A stretch of 64,000 nucleotides of DNA from CAYNRG01 sp964399545 (GCA_964399545.1 CAYNRG010000001.1:186001-250000); one strand, 5' to 3'; shown: positions 34,062 to 44,315, numbered from the stretch's first letter. Notes: generated from the sequence alone by a model not told the origin. Made by a program: numbers and translations.

Positions 34062-37000
34062 ATGTCAAAAAAAATATTCATTGATGCAATGAGAACTATA
34101 AAAAAGACGATTTCGAAGTTTATAACACTTTTTGCGATTGTTACTTTGGGTGTTTCTTTTTTTGTTGGAGTCAGTGCAAGTCCTCAAATTATGTCAAATA
34201 GTGTGGATTTATATAATGATCAGAATAATTTGATGGACATCCAAATTTTTTCGATTTACGGATTTGATAATGAAGATATAAAAGTACTTGAAAATATTGA
34301 AGGTATTGAAGAAGTCCAGGGGAAAAAATTTGTTGATGTGCTTTTGAAAGTTGGCTCAAATGAATCTGTGACAAGAGTGGTTGGTTATGAAGAAAATTTG
34401 GGAGGAATTAATCAATTTAAACTAATCCAAGGACGCTTACCGCAAAATGAAACGGAGTGCCTTATTGGTAAAGTTGGAGATTTTAATTTCGTAAAAATAG
34501 GAGATGAAGTTCAATTAAGTAGACCAAATGATGATTTGGATGATATTTTGGGGAGAAATAGTTTTAAAGTAGTAGGTATAGTAGAGACACCGGAATATAT
34601 TAATCATTCCTTGGGGAATAGTACGTTAAATAACCGCCAAATTTATCAGTTGATATATCTACCAGAAGATGTATTTGAAGTGGATTTCTATTCAATGGCT
34701 GTGGCTACTGTGGAAAATGCTTCTTTGGAAAATAGTTTTGGAAAGAATTATTTTGATGTTATAAATCTAGTGAAAAAGCGTGTTGAAGAAGTTGCTTTAA
34801 CTCAGCAACATGTTCGAAGAAATTTGTTGGTCCAAGAAGCACAAGAAAATTATGATGAGGGCCTAAAAGAATATGAAGATGGAAAAGCGAAATATGAAGA
34901 TGAAATTACTGATGCTGAACAAAAAATAAATGAAGGTGAAAAGCAAATAAAAAAAGCAATTCAAGATATTGCAGCTGGAAAAGAAGAATTAGCTGAAGCG
35001 AAAACAAAGTTTAAAGATTTTGTTCAAGATGCAGAGAGTCAGTTAAATATAGGTCAAGAAAAAGTTGATGTAGCGATAAAACAATGGGAAAGTGGAAAGA
35101 AAGAGTTTGAAGAGAATACGAAACCAGAGTTATTGGCTAAAAAATCGGTCCTTGAAGATCGCTTAGGCGGATTGAAAGAGGCTCAGGATGCATTACGACT
35201 AGTACAAGTAGGAAAAGAAGAGCTACTTTTACAAAAACAACAAGTTGATGGAAGAATTGAACAGTTGCAGTCTCAAAGCTCATTAACGATTGAGGAGAAA
35301 GAAGAACTGCAACAATTATTATTGAAGCAAGCTGCATTAAATGAAATGATTGCAGATGCTGATATGAAAATAGAAATGATTTGGATAAATTTGTCACCTT
35401 CAGGAATTACAGATGAAGCGAGTTTACTTGATGCAATTTCACAGATTGAGAAAGGAATTATCGAGATTAATACGGGAATTTCTCAGGCTGAAGCAGAAAT
35501 CAATAATGCGAAATTAATCTTGGATAAAACAACAGATGAAATTGAGTTAAAAAGAAATCAATTATCGTGGGAAGTCATTTTAGCAAATGAAAAATTTGAA
35601 GAAAGTGAAAAAATAATAAGAGATTCGGAAGTGCAAGTAGCAACAGCTAAAAAAGAGATTAAAACAGGAAAAGAGGAATTAAGTGTTGCGAAATTGGAGG
35701 GCCAAGCTGAATTAGATAAAGGGTGGGCTGATCTGATGGAAGCAAAAGAGGAAATTTCTAAATTAGAAGAAGGAAAGTGGATTATTCTTGATAGAAATGA
35801 ACACTATAGTAGTAAAACTTATCGTGATACGGTAGATCAAATGGGCGCAATTGCTAAGATCTTCCCTGTGTTCTTTTTCTTAGTTGCAGCACTTGTTTGC
35901 TCAACTACCATGACAAGGATGATTGATGAACAGCGTGGGCAAATTGGAGCTTTGAGGGCATTAGGATATCACAAAATAGCGTGTTCTATGAAATACATTT
36001 TGTATGCTGGTATTTCTACACTTGCCGGTGGAATTATTGGTAGTATTATCGGAATGAGAATTTTTCCTGTGACTATTTATTCAACATGGGGAATGATGTA
36101 TCAGTTGCCGCCAATGCAATATCAAACTCCGTGGGCTTTGATTGTAGGTGCGAACGGGATGTTCTTGTTGGTAATGCTAGGTGTAACCATGATGGCTACA
36201 AGAAAAGAGATGAAAGAAGTTCCTAGTCAATTATTAAGACCTAAGGCACCAGCGGTGGGGAAGACGATATTATTAGAAAGAATTTCTTTGATATGGAATA
36301 AGCTTTCGTTCACCTCTAAGGTAACAGCTCGAAATTTATTTAGGTATAAAAAAAGATTTTTTATGACTGTCTTAGGAATTGCAGGATGTACAGCGCTATT
36401 AGTTGCAGGATTTGGAATTAGGAGTTCTATTTCTTTGATTGTTGATAAAGAATTTAGTGAAATGCAACATTATGATGGTTTTATAAGTTTCAAAAATAAT
36501 CTATCTTATTCAGAAGTTGAAAAAATGGAAGAAGAAATTTTAAACTTAGAGGGCGTAGATAAAGTAGAACGAATTTCAATTTATGCATCATCAGTTGAGA
36601 GTATGGATGGAGAAAAAATTTCGGTAAGCACAAGTGTATTTGAGGGGAATGAAGCAATGCACGAAATTCGTGCAACACGAGAAAGGAAAACAAAAAAAGT
36701 ATTGGCATTAACAGATGACTCTATCATGATTAATGAAAAATTAGCCGAGGTGCTTAATGTAAGAGAAGGGGATACTGTAATTTTTGAAAGCGAAAATAAT
36801 ATTGCACGAGAGGTAATGATTGGCGGAGTTTTTGAAAGTTATGTGGGGCATAATGTATTCTTAACATCCAAATACTATCAAGATATATTTGAGGAAAAGC
36901 TAGCAGCAAATGCAATAGCGGTAAAAATAAATGAAACTTTATCCCAAACGGAATTGGTTGGAATAAAAGGAGTAGATTCGTTACAGTTGTATGCTCCTAT

Positions 37001-37433
37001 TATTAAAACTTTCAATGAGATGATTGAAGGCTTAGATATTGTTGTTTATATTTTGATTTTGAGTGCAGGGTTACTGGTTTTGATTGTGCTGAGCAATTTA
37101 ACTAGTGTAAATATTAGTGAAAGACAACGTGAAATTGCCACACTTAAGGTTTTGGGATTTAATCGTAAAGAAATTAACCATTACATATACAAGGAGAATA
37201 TTCTTTTGACAATTATTGGGATTCTCTTTGGGTTAGTGTTAGGGACGGTATTGCACCAGTACATTATTCTTCTAGTAGAAGTAGAAAATGCAATGTTTGT
37301 GAGAGAGTTGCCGATATCAACCTATGTATATGCATCATTAATCACATTAGCTTTTTCTATGATAGTCAATTATGTTATGGCTTTTTCCTTAAGAAAAATA
37401 AAGATGGTTGAATCTTTAAAAAGTGTAGAATAA
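34062..37433 (+). CDS. Large FtsX-like ABC permease with extracellular coiled coil
   Basis: A 1123-residue permease. TM1 is near residues 17-37. A folded extracellular part follows, then a long heptad-rich region near residues 265-590 full of Glu/Lys/Gln, strongly predicted as a coiled-coil hairpin. Three TMs come near 600-720 in the first FtsX domain (TTMTRMIDEQRGQIGALRALGY), then TM near 770, a second extracellular domain, and three final TMs with the second FtsX signature (SERQREIATLKVLGFNRKEI). This layout is known in Firmicutes but its substrates are not. It partners the ATPase just upstream. Confidence 0.87.
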   Translation: MSKKIFIDAMRTIKKTISKFITLFAIVTLGVSFFVGVSASPQIMSNSVDLYNDQNNLMDIQIFSIYGFDNEDIKVLENIEGIEEVQGKKFVDVLLKVGSNESVTRVVGYEENLGGINQFKLIQGRLPQNETECLIGKVGDFNFVKIGDEVQLSRPNDDLDDILGRNSFKVVGIVETPEYINHSLGNSTLNNRQIYQLIYLPEDVFEVDFYSMAVATVENASLENSFGKNYFDVINLVKKRVEEVALTQQHVRRNLLVQEAQENYDEGLKEYEDGKAKYEDEITDAEQKINEGEKQIKKAIQDIAAGKEELAEAKTKFKDFVQDAESQLNIGQEKVDVAIKQWESGKKEFEENTKPELLAKKSVLEDRLGGLKEAQDALRLVQVGKEELLLQKQQVDGRIEQLQSQSSLTIEEKEELQQLLLKQAALNEMIADADMKIEMIWINLSPSGITDEASLLDAISQIEKGIIEINTGISQAEAEINNAKLILDKTTDEIELKRNQLSWEVILANEKFEESEKIIRDSEVQVATAKKEIKTGKEELSVAKLEGQAELDKGWADLMEAKEEISKLEEGKWIILDRNEHYSSKTYRDTVDQMGAIAKIFPVFFFLVAALVCSTTMTRMIDEQRGQIGALRALGYHKIACSMKYILYAGISTLAGGIIGSIIGMRIFPVTIYSTWGMMYQLPPMQYQTPWALIVGANGMFLLVMLGVTMMATRKEMKEVPSQLLRPKAPAVGKTILLERISLIWNKLSFTSKVTARNLFRYKKRFFMTVLGIAGCTALLVAGFGIRSSISLIVDKEFSEMQHYDGFISFKNNLSYSEVEKMEEEILNLEGVDKVERISIYASSVESMDGEKISVSTSVFEGNEAMHEIRATRERKTKKVLALTDDSIMINEKLAEVLNVREGDTVIFESENNIAREVMIGGVFESYVGHNVFLTSKYYQDIFEEKLAANAIAVKINETLSQTELVGIKGVDSLQLYAPIIKTFNEMIEGLDIVVYILILSAGLLVLIVLSNLTSVNISERQREIATLKVLGFNRKEINHYIYKENILLTIIGILFGLVLGTVLHQYIILLVEVENAMFVRELPISTYVYASLITLAFSMIVNYVMAFSLRKIKMVESLKSVE

Positions 37434-37497
37434 TGATGTAATAAGCTTGAAAAAAAATTTAAATAGGAGCATAATAAATGCAGGAGGAAATATAGAG

Positions 37498-37881
37498 ATG
37501 AAAAAAGAATTGAAGTTCTATGTATGTAATCACTGTAAAAATGTAATTGTAAAGTTAAGTGATTCAAAGGTTCCAGTAGTTTGTTGTGGAGAGGAGATGC
37601 ATGTATTAGTTCCGAATACAGTGGATGCATCGGTAGAAAAACATGTTCCTGTAATTGAGCGCGTTGAAAATAATAAAATTATCGTTTGTGTAGGAAGTGT
37701 AGAACATCCAATGGAAGAAAAGCATTACATTGAGTGGATTTTACTGGAAACAGAGTTGGGGTATCGCGTGCAGCATTTATCACCGGGAGAGTCAACCAAA
37801 GTAGAGTTTTTAAGTGATGAAAAAGTTATTGCTGTATATGCTTACTGTAATCTTCATGGGCTATGGAAAACATCAGTTTAG
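37498..37881 (+). CDS. dfx: Desulfoferrodoxin (superoxide reductase)
   Basis: A 127-residue two-iron superoxide reductase. The N-terminal rubredoxin-like centre has four Cys (CNHC and VCCGEEM), and the catalytic centre has EKHVPVI, VEHPMEEKHYIEWI and the Cys/His pair in CNLHGLW. It reduces superoxide without making oxygen, as in anaerobes and microaerophiles. The start is ATG 37498 after CAGGAGGAAA. A 15-bp hairpin terminator follows. Confidence 0.93.
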   Translation: MKKELKFYVCNHCKNVIVKLSDSKVPVVCCGEEMHVLVPNTVDASVEKHVPVIERVENNKIIVCVGSVEHPMEEKHYIEWILLETELGYRVQHLSPGESTKVEFLSDEKVIAVYAYCNLHGLWKTSV

Positions 37882-37913
37882 TTGGAGTAAATAAAGTATA
37901 AATGAGTCATTCT

Positions 37914-37960
37914 AAAGTGCACTCTATTAATTTGATAACAATTAATGGGGTGCATTTTAT
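37914..37960 (+). terminator. Terminator of dfx
   Basis: Stem TGCACTCTATTAATT with AATTAATGGGGTGCA (two G-U pairs), flanked by AAAG and TTTT. Confidence 0.85.
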
Positions 37961-38065
37961 TATGTCAAAGCTGATAGTAGAGATTTATAATAGATGGAGA
38001 AAGGAAATACAAGTTTTAGTCTTAGGAAAATGAAAGAAGTAATTAAATAAGTATTCTAATTTAGA

Positions 38066-38278
38066 TGGATTGATATTTCAATCGAATCAAGGAGTGTAAT
38101 TTATAGAAAATTTCTTTTTAAAATGAAAATTGAAATGTTCTATGGTTATGAACATTAACTTAACACTTTAAGTGAAGTAGAGATTGTTGTGGATGAATAT
38201 CTCCAGTGTTATAATGCACGAGGAATAACTACTAAATTAAAAGGATTCACTTCTGTTCAATACAGAAGTCCTTATTAA
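38066..38278 (+). pseudogene. Decayed IS3-family transposase (OrfB) C-terminal remnant
   Basis: This 550-base gap without an intact gene holds broken transposase code. One frame reads LIFQSNQGV then a stop (compare LIFHSDQG in IS3 OrfB); after a frameshift and an apparent internal deletion comes MKIEMFYGYEH, a stop, then EVEIVVDEYLQCYNARG and TKLKGFTSVQYRSPY with a final TAA at 38276. These are the usual IS3/IS150 OrfB end motifs. Two in-frame stops and one frameshift show it is dead. I see no clear terminal repeats. The rest of the gap (37961-38065 and 38279-38384) shows nothing I can name. Confidence 0.75.
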
Positions 38279-38384
38279 TGGATTTATCAACTTTATTTAC
38301 TTTTCGTTCAAATGATGGTGATTACTTCATTTTATGATAGTTTTTTTTTAAGTATTAGAAATTTTCAAGAGATTTTGAGTCTCT

Positions 38385-38412
38385 TTGAGATATAGAAAAT
38401 ATGTGATATAAT
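38385..38412 (+). promoter_or_regulatory. Promoter of the LTA-synthase-like gene
   Basis: TTGAGA (38385-38390), 16-bp spacer, extended -10 TGATATAAT (hexamer 38407-38412). Confidence 0.55.
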
Positions 38413-38440
38413 TTAGTGGCTAAAAATATGGAGGTTGATG

Positions 38441-40294
38441 ATGGAAAAAGTCAAAGAACTTTTCAAAAGGGTGAGGTCTCTTTCCTATTTGAATAATAAA
38501 TTAGTAATTGAAGGATGGATTGCTTTGAATTTAGTCATTATATTTTTTTGGTTTAATGACTTTTCTATATTTTCTGGTTTTATTTACATAGGTTTTTTCT
38601 TAGTTCTTTCAACGGTTAACTTAATCTTGCCACGCATAATTGATAAGCTGATAATGTTTATCAGCGTTACAGTAATATACATATATTGTATAGCGCAAGA
38701 AATTTATTTTTCAGCTTTTCAGCAATATTTTTTATTTTCTACAGCATTGGGTGCTAGGAATGAGATTGCTGGAGTACAGTCAAGTGTAGCTGAATTAATA
38801 ACTCCTAAGGTATATTGGGTTATTGCCGTGATTTTTGTGCAAGGGATAATTTTAGCTTTTTTTGCTACAAAAGAGAAAGTGAATAAGAAAGATTATATAG
38901 CTTGTTTGATTGCGGGGAGCATTTGTCTAATGGCGGGAGTGGGATCTTTTGCTTCTATAGGTTTTTTATTAGAAAACCAAAAAGCTCGTGAAGATATTTT
39001 GCATTATTACGGGACACCTCATTACTTTTTTAACTACATTCCAAATAGTAATGTTGTAGTTGATAAATTTGGAGTATTAGGTCTTTTTTACAGAGATACT
39101 ATAGGCAGAGTTTTCATTCAACATGATTCACAATATGGAATCAGTGATGAGCTGATTATCGAAGTTTTGGAGAGGCTGGAAGAGGTGAGTGAAGAACCTG
39201 AAAATAAGTATACAAATATTTTTGAAGGGAAAAATTTAGTTATTATTCAAGCTGAATCATTGATGAATATTGCGATTGATGAAAATTTAACTCCGACGTT
39301 ATTTCGCTTGAAGGAAGAAGGTTTAGTGTTTACAGGTTTTAATGCTCCTCTTTTATATGGGTCGACATCGGATACAGAATTTATGGCGAACACTTCATTA
39401 GTTCCGGTATCTACAGGTGAAATAACTTATAATGAGTATAACCAAAATGCATATGTAACAAAATTGGCGGATATGTTTACGAATAAGGGATATTATAGTA
39501 GTTCATACCACAGTAATTATGGTGAGTATTATTCTCGGGATGTAATGACTACAGCATTAGGATATGATTTCTTTGATATGCTAAAAATAGGCGTAGATTT
39601 CCTAGAAAAGGATGCGGATGTATTAGAAAAAATTAAATGGATTTATAATTGGTCTCCTCAATATTTTTCATACTTTATTACTTATAATGGACATCAACCC
39701 TATGAGATGTCGCAATGTACAGGGTACTCGGAGGAGTATTTTGAGAAAGTGGAAGAACAATACCCAGATATTTCAGATGAAATGAAGTGCTACTATACAA
39801 AGAATATGGACTTAGATAAAGGGATAGAACGATACGTGGAAGACATAATAAACAATGATTATGAAGTGGTCCTATTGATTTTTGGCGATCATTATGCAAA
39901 AGGCTTAGATGTTGAGGGGAAGGAATCCTGGACACCTCTTATTATTTGGGAGAAAGATGTGGAACCAGTGGTAATTAGTAAGCGCGCTTCAACATTAGAT
40001 TTATTACCAACTCTTGCTAATATGTTTAATCTTGATTTCGATAAAAGAACTGTTTTTGGACGAGACATTATGAGTGAGAAGTATGAAGGGTTTTATTTCA
40101 ATAACTTTGGACAAATTTATACGATGGATTTTTCATATGATGCTAAAGATAATTCCATCCAATTGATTACGGATAAATATACTGAGGATGAAGCAAGGGA
40201 AATGATTAATGAGTATATTTTGAGATTAAATGTTTCCAGGACAATTGTGGAAACGGATTTCTTTGCTAGATATCCAGAGTATGGAATGAAGTAG
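38441..40294 (+). CDS. LtaS-type sulfatase-fold membrane phosphotransferase
   Basis: A 617-residue protein with about five N-terminal membrane segments (residues 1-180) and a large extracellular alkaline-phosphatase/sulfatase domain. The LtaS catalytic loop is visible as GSTSDTEFMANTSL with T309 the expected nucleophile, and the metal sites include NLVIIQAES and IFGDHYAKGLD. LtaS-type enzymes polymerise glycerol phosphate onto a lipid anchor to make lipoteichoic acid; this is the likely role, though some relatives are primases or modify other lipids. Of the three possible starts, ATG 38441 has the best spacing from GGAGG. Confidence 0.85.
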   Translation: MEKVKELFKRVRSLSYLNNKLVIEGWIALNLVIIFFWFNDFSIFSGFIYIGFFLVLSTVNLILPRIIDKLIMFISVTVIYIYCIAQEIYFSAFQQYFLFSTALGARNEIAGVQSSVAELITPKVYWVIAVIFVQGIILAFFATKEKVNKKDYIACLIAGSICLMAGVGSFASIGFLLENQKAREDILHYYGTPHYFFNYIPNSNVVVDKFGVLGLFYRDTIGRVFIQHDSQYGISDELIIEVLERLEEVSEEPENKYTNIFEGKNLVIIQAESLMNIAIDENLTPTLFRLKEEGLVFTGFNAPLLYGSTSDTEFMANTSLVPVSTGEITYNEYNQNAYVTKLADMFTNKGYYSSSYHSNYGEYYSRDVMTTALGYDFFDMLKIGVDFLEKDADVLEKIKWIYNWSPQYFSYFITYNGHQPYEMSQCTGYSEEYFEKVEEQYPDISDEMKCYYTKNMDLDKGIERYVEDIINNDYEVVLLIFGDHYAKGLDVEGKESWTPLIIWEKDVEPVVISKRASTLDLLPTLANMFNLDFDKRTVFGRDIMSEKYEGFYFNNFGQIYTMDFSYDAKDNSIQLITDKYTEDEAREMINEYILRLNVSRTIVETDFFARYPEYGMK

Positions 40295-40317
40295 GAGTAC
40301 GACAAAGTTATAAGAAT

Positions 40318-40358
40318 TGTGATATATCCACAGAGTGATAAGGATATGTCACATTTTT
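40318..40358 (+). terminator. Terminator of the LTA-synthase-like gene
   Basis: Stem TGTGATATATCC (40318-40329) with GGATATGTCACA (40342-40353), one G-U pair, then TTTTT. Confidence 0.8.
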
Positions 40359-40515
40359 CATAATAGGGTTTAATTAAGTGAGCAGATATTGGTGTTCATG
40401 AGAAAATACAATTCATTCTAAGAATTAATAAAAGATTAAAAATTAACTACAAAAGGTTGTGTAATTGTGATAAAATAAAAGAAGTGAAAATGAAGAGAAA
40501 AATGAGGTATAGAAA

Positions 40516-42711
40516 ATGACAAAAGAAGTATTTAAGAAGGAGTTCTGTGGTCGCGAGTGGACAATAGAGATGGGGGAAATTGCAAAACAAGCAGGAGGTT
40601 CAGTAATTGTTCGCTATGGTGATACAGTTGTTTTATCGACTGCCACAGCAAACCATACACCGAAGGAGTTGGATTTCTTCCCTCTTACCGTTTCCTTTGA
40701 GGAGAAATTGTATTCTGCAGGGAAAATTCCAGGAGGATTTTTAAGACGTGAAGGTCGTCCAAGTGAGCATGCAACATTAACAGCAAGATTAATTGATAGA
40801 CCTATTCGCCCATTATTTCCAGAAGGATTTAGAAATGAAGTCCAAGTAGTTAATACAGTTTTATCAGTAGATCAAGATGCAACAGCAGAAATGGCAGCTA
40901 TGTTTGGATCATCGTGTGCGTTGCTAGTTTCTGATATTCCATTTGAAGGACCGATTGCAGGAGTTCTTGTTGGGCGTGTAGATGGAGAATTAATTATTAA
41001 TCCAACTGTCGCACAAATGGAACAGTCAGATATCAATTTAGCAGTTGCTGGAACAAAAGAAGCAATTAACATGGTAGAGGCAGGAGCGAAAGAAGTTTCT
41101 GAAGAAGCGATGCTAGAAGCACTTCTATTTGGGCATGAGCATATTAAAATGTTATGTGAGTTTCAAGAAGAAATTGTAACGAAGGTATCTAAAGAAAAAA
41201 TGGCTGTAACTCTTTATGAAATTGATTCTGCAATTAAGGAAATAATTAATGACCAAGCAAAAAAACGCTTAGAAGAAGCTGTATCAATCAAATTGAAATT
41301 AGAGCGTTATGGAAAAATTGATGAGATTACTGAAGAGATGATGCAACTTTTTGAAGCAAAAGAATATGAAACAGAAAAAGAGAAAGCGAAAACAGTGAAA
41401 CAAGCGAAAGAATACTGTAAAGAAATTGTAGCAACAGAAGTTCGTCGTTTAATTTCAGTAGAGAAAATCCGTCCAGATGGTCGAAAATTAGAAGAGGTTC
41501 GCCCTTTAGATAGTCAGGTTGATTTATTACCAAGAGTTCATGGGTCTGCGCTATTTACTCGTGGAGAAACCCAGGTTTTATCAGTAACAACTTTGGGAGC
41601 TTTGGGAGAAAATCAAATTATTGATGATTTAACAGAGATTGAAGAGAAACGATTCATGCATCATTATAATTTCCCACCTTATTCTGTTGGTGAAACAGGA
41701 AGAATGGGTAGTCCGGGTCGCCGTGAAATTGGACATGGAGCACTTGGAGAAAGAGCTCTTGCACAAGTGTTGCCATCGGTAGAAGAATTTCCATATGCGA
41801 TTCGAACAGTTGCAGAAGTATTGGAATCAAATGGCTCAAGTTCACAAGCGAGTATTTGTGCGGGATCAATGTCGCTAATGGCAGCGGGGGTTCCAATAAA
41901 AGCTCCAGTGGCTGGAATTGCAATGGGATTAGTTGTGTATGGTGATCATTACTCGATTTTAACAGATATTCAAGGTATGGAAGATCATTATGGAGATATG
42001 GATTTTAAGGTTGCAGGAACAGATGCGGGAATCACAGCTCTGCAAATGGATATTAAGATTGCAGGAATAAATCGTGATATCTTAACTGAGGCGTTAGAAC
42101 AAGCGCGTAAAGGAAGAGAAATTATCATGGCTAATATGATGACAGCTATTCAAACTGCTCGTCCAGAAGTATCAAAATATGCGCCAAAAATGATTACATT
42201 AACATTACCGGTAGACAAAATCCGTGATGTGATTGGGCCAGGAGGTAAAATGATTAACCAAATCATTTCTGAGTGTGATGAGGTAAAAGTTGATATTGAG
42301 GATGATGGAAAATGTGTTATTTATCATTCAAGCAAAGAATCATTAGAAAAAGCGAAACAAATGATTGAAAATATTATCCGTGAAGCAAAAGTTGGTGAAA
42401 TTTATGAAGCGAAGGTTACTCGTTTGGAGAAATTTGGAGCTTTTGTTGAGTTATTTCCAGGAACAGATGGATTGCTTCATGTATCTAAAATTTCATATGA
42501 TAGAGTTGAAAAACCAGAAGACGTACTGAAACTTGGTGATAAAGTTCGTGTAATTATAACTGAGATTGATGATCGTGGAAGAGTAAATGTTTCTAGCAGA
42601 GATTTGATGCCCAAACCCGAAGGATGGGATGAGCAACAAAAACTAAAAAAGGAATCATTTAAGAAAAGGACGGAAAACGGTGAAAAGCGTGTTTTCAAGA
42701 AAAAAGATTAA
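40516..42711 (+). CDS. pnp: Polynucleotide phosphorylase
   Basis: A 731-residue 3'-5' exoribonuclease. It has two RNase PH domains (first ending near 230, second beginning near 320 with RPDGRKLEEVRPLDSQVD), an intervening helical linker, a KH domain (DVIGPGGKMINQI) near 575, and an S1 domain (VTRLEKFGAFVELFPGTDGL) near 640. A short basic tail ends the protein. ATGAGGT lies before the ATG. In Bacillus rpsO is directly upstream of pnp; here they are 7 kb apart. Confidence 0.97.
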   Translation: MTKEVFKKEFCGREWTIEMGEIAKQAGGSVIVRYGDTVVLSTATANHTPKELDFFPLTVSFEEKLYSAGKIPGGFLRREGRPSEHATLTARLIDRPIRPLFPEGFRNEVQVVNTVLSVDQDATAEMAAMFGSSCALLVSDIPFEGPIAGVLVGRVDGELIINPTVAQMEQSDINLAVAGTKEAINMVEAGAKEVSEEAMLEALLFGHEHIKMLCEFQEEIVTKVSKEKMAVTLYEIDSAIKEIINDQAKKRLEEAVSIKLKLERYGKIDEITEEMMQLFEAKEYETEKEKAKTVKQAKEYCKEIVATEVRRLISVEKIRPDGRKLEEVRPLDSQVDLLPRVHGSALFTRGETQVLSVTTLGALGENQIIDDLTEIEEKRFMHHYNFPPYSVGETGRMGSPGRREIGHGALGERALAQVLPSVEEFPYAIRTVAEVLESNGSSSQASICAGSMSLMAAGVPIKAPVAGIAMGLVVYGDHYSILTDIQGMEDHYGDMDFKVAGTDAGITALQMDIKIAGINRDILTEALEQARKGREIIMANMMTAIQTARPEVSKYAPKMITLTLPVDKIRDVIGPGGKMINQIISECDEVKVDIEDDGKCVIYHSSKESLEKAKQMIENIIREAKVGEIYEAKVTRLEKFGAFVELFPGTDGLLHVSKISYDRVEKPEDVLKLGDKVRVIITEIDDRGRVNVSSRDLMPKPEGWDEQQKLKKESFKKRTENGEKRVFKKKD

Positions 42712-42736
42712 AACCCCAAATAAAAGGGGCTTTTCT
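42710..42736 (+). terminator. Terminator of pnp
   Basis: AAAACCCC with GGGGCTTTT (one bulged C) immediately after the pnp stop. Confidence 0.65.
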
Positions 42737-42757
42737 TATTATGAGGAGGTATAAATA

Positions 42758-43396
42758 ATGAGGATGAGAAAAAAGGCTTGGGCTGAGCCGTTTTTACAAG
42801 AAAAATCTGACTTTGTAATTCAATGCCCAGAGAGTCTACGAGGAAGATGGAAAGAAAAGTTAGGGAAAGAAGAACTTCATGTAGAAATAGGTTGTGGCAA
42901 AGGAGATTATTTTACGAAAATGTCGATTCAATATCCTGATACAGCTTGGATAGGGATTGAGAAAGATTTAAATGTTGCTGCAGTATCTGCTAAAAAGTCA
43001 CTAGAAGCAGATGGAGAAAGAAGATGTATGATTGCAAAAGATGCAACGTCGATTGAAGAATGGTTTATAGAAGGTGAGATAGATGTAATTCATTTAAATT
43101 TTTCAGATCCTTGGCATAAAAGTGGTTATAAAAAAAGAAGGCTATCTCATAAAAATTTCTTAGATAAATATCAAAATTTACTTAGTAAGCAAGGTAGAGT
43201 TATTATGAAAACAGATAACCAAGCGCTTTTTGAATTTTCTTTAAAAGAATTTACAGGAGCAAGTTGGGAATTAGAAGAAGTTTGGGTTGATTTTAGGAAA
43301 AAAGATCATCCTGAAGATGTAATTACAGAGTATGAACAGAAATTTATGGATTTAGGGTGTCCGATTTATCGCGCTATTTTTAAAAAGCCGATATAA
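42758..43396 (+). CDS. trmB: tRNA (guanine46-N7)-methyltransferase TrmB
   Basis: A 212-residue Rossmann methyltransferase. The SAM motif is HVEIGCGKGDYF, and the family blocks NFSDPWHKSGYKKRR and TEYEQKF are present. GAGGAGGT sits seven bases before ATG 42758. It stands between the pnp terminator and a lipoprotein gene with its own extended -10. Confidence 0.94.
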   Translation: MRMRKKAWAEPFLQEKSDFVIQCPESLRGRWKEKLGKEELHVEIGCGKGDYFTKMSIQYPDTAWIGIEKDLNVAAVSAKKSLEADGERRCMIAKDATSIEEWFIEGEIDVIHLNFSDPWHKSGYKKRRLSHKNFLDKYQNLLSKQGRVIMKTDNQALFEFSLKEFTGASWELEEVWVDFRKKDHPEDVITEYEQKFMDLGCPIYRAIFKKPI

Positions 43397-43465
43397 GGGG
43401 AAAATTTAGCAAGTGGAAATAACCTGTATTTTTATCTAAAAAAATGGTGAATCTTTAATAAATTA

Positions 43466-43474
43466 TGATAGAAT
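43466..43474 (+). promoter_or_regulatory. Extended -10 upstream of the lipoprotein-murC operon
   Basis: TGATAGAAT at 43466-43474; no good -35. It is 29 bp upstream of the lipoprotein ATG. Confidence 0.4.
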
Positions 43475-43502
43475 GGTAGGTAAGAATAGCGAGGGATAAA
43501 AA

Positions 43503-44300
43503 ATGAAAAAGCTAAGCATTTTGTTCTTGTCTATACTTTTAGTTGGATGCTCTGTTTCAACAGAGTCTTTTGAAGCAGAATTAAAGCAAAAGTTAGAAAC
43601 TGTTAGCCAATGGAGAGCAGTTTCTCCAGATAATCGTAAGCATTATTATTCGTATTATATTGAACCTGGAGTGGGAAGGCGAAAGTCAGAAGATTCTTAT
43701 AGTATTTTTATAAAAGAAGATGTTGAATTTGTGATGAATTTGAATGTCCCACAAATCTTAAAGGAAAACTATTATTCGGGTGATACTCAAGAGCGTCAAG
43801 TTACCGAGCCAGAAGAATTTCTATTTCGGATTCAAGGAGAGTATTCTGATTATGAAGATGTTATTTCGAAATATCAGTGTGATGTGTATTTAAAAGGAAA
43901 TATATACTATTTGGTCATGGAAACAAGATATATGAATTTTTATACAACAGGTAGCAGGGCAGAAATAATGACTGTTGCAGGAGAAATGCTGAAAATAGCA
44001 AGGACAATCTCGATTAAAGAAGAAGAAATTATTTCGCATTATTCTTCGAAGGAAGTAATTGAATATGAACGTGAACAGTTACAATTATTTGAAGTAATGA
44101 TTCCAGAAAATGGACGTATTGATGAAATGTTAGCGAATAAACAAAATACAGATGAGGTTGGAGATGTAGATATTCCATATTCTTCTGATGATTATGATGA
44201 AACTGGTGGGAAAAAAGAACCAGAATCTACGGAAGATGAAAAAGAGACTAGTGAGAATTCCGGTGTTGAAAATTCCGATGCACATGATGCCTATGAATAG
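43503..44300 (+). CDS. Predicted lipoprotein of unknown function
   Basis: A 265-residue protein with a lipobox LLVGC (Cys at residue 16) after a short hydrophobic core. The mature part is a mixed alpha/beta region rich in Tyr and charged residues (YYSYYIEPGVGRR). The last 60 residues are acidic and disordered (EPESTEDEKETSENSG). I do not recognise a family. It is followed 15 bases later by the SPIFG-repeat protein and then murC, so an envelope-related role is plausible but unproven. Confidence 0.75.
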   Translation: MKKLSILFLSILLVGCSVSTESFEAELKQKLETVSQWRAVSPDNRKHYYSYYIEPGVGRRKSEDSYSIFIKEDVEFVMNLNVPQILKENYYSGDTQERQVTEPEEFLFRIQGEYSDYEDVISKYQCDVYLKGNIYYLVMETRYMNFYTTGSRAEIMTVAGEMLKIARTISIKEEEIISHYSSKEVIEYEREQLQLFEVMIPENGRIDEMLANKQNTDEVGDVDIPYSSDDYDETGGKKEPESTEDEKETSENSGVENSDAHDAYE

Positions 44301-44315
44301 AAAGGGAGAAAAATC

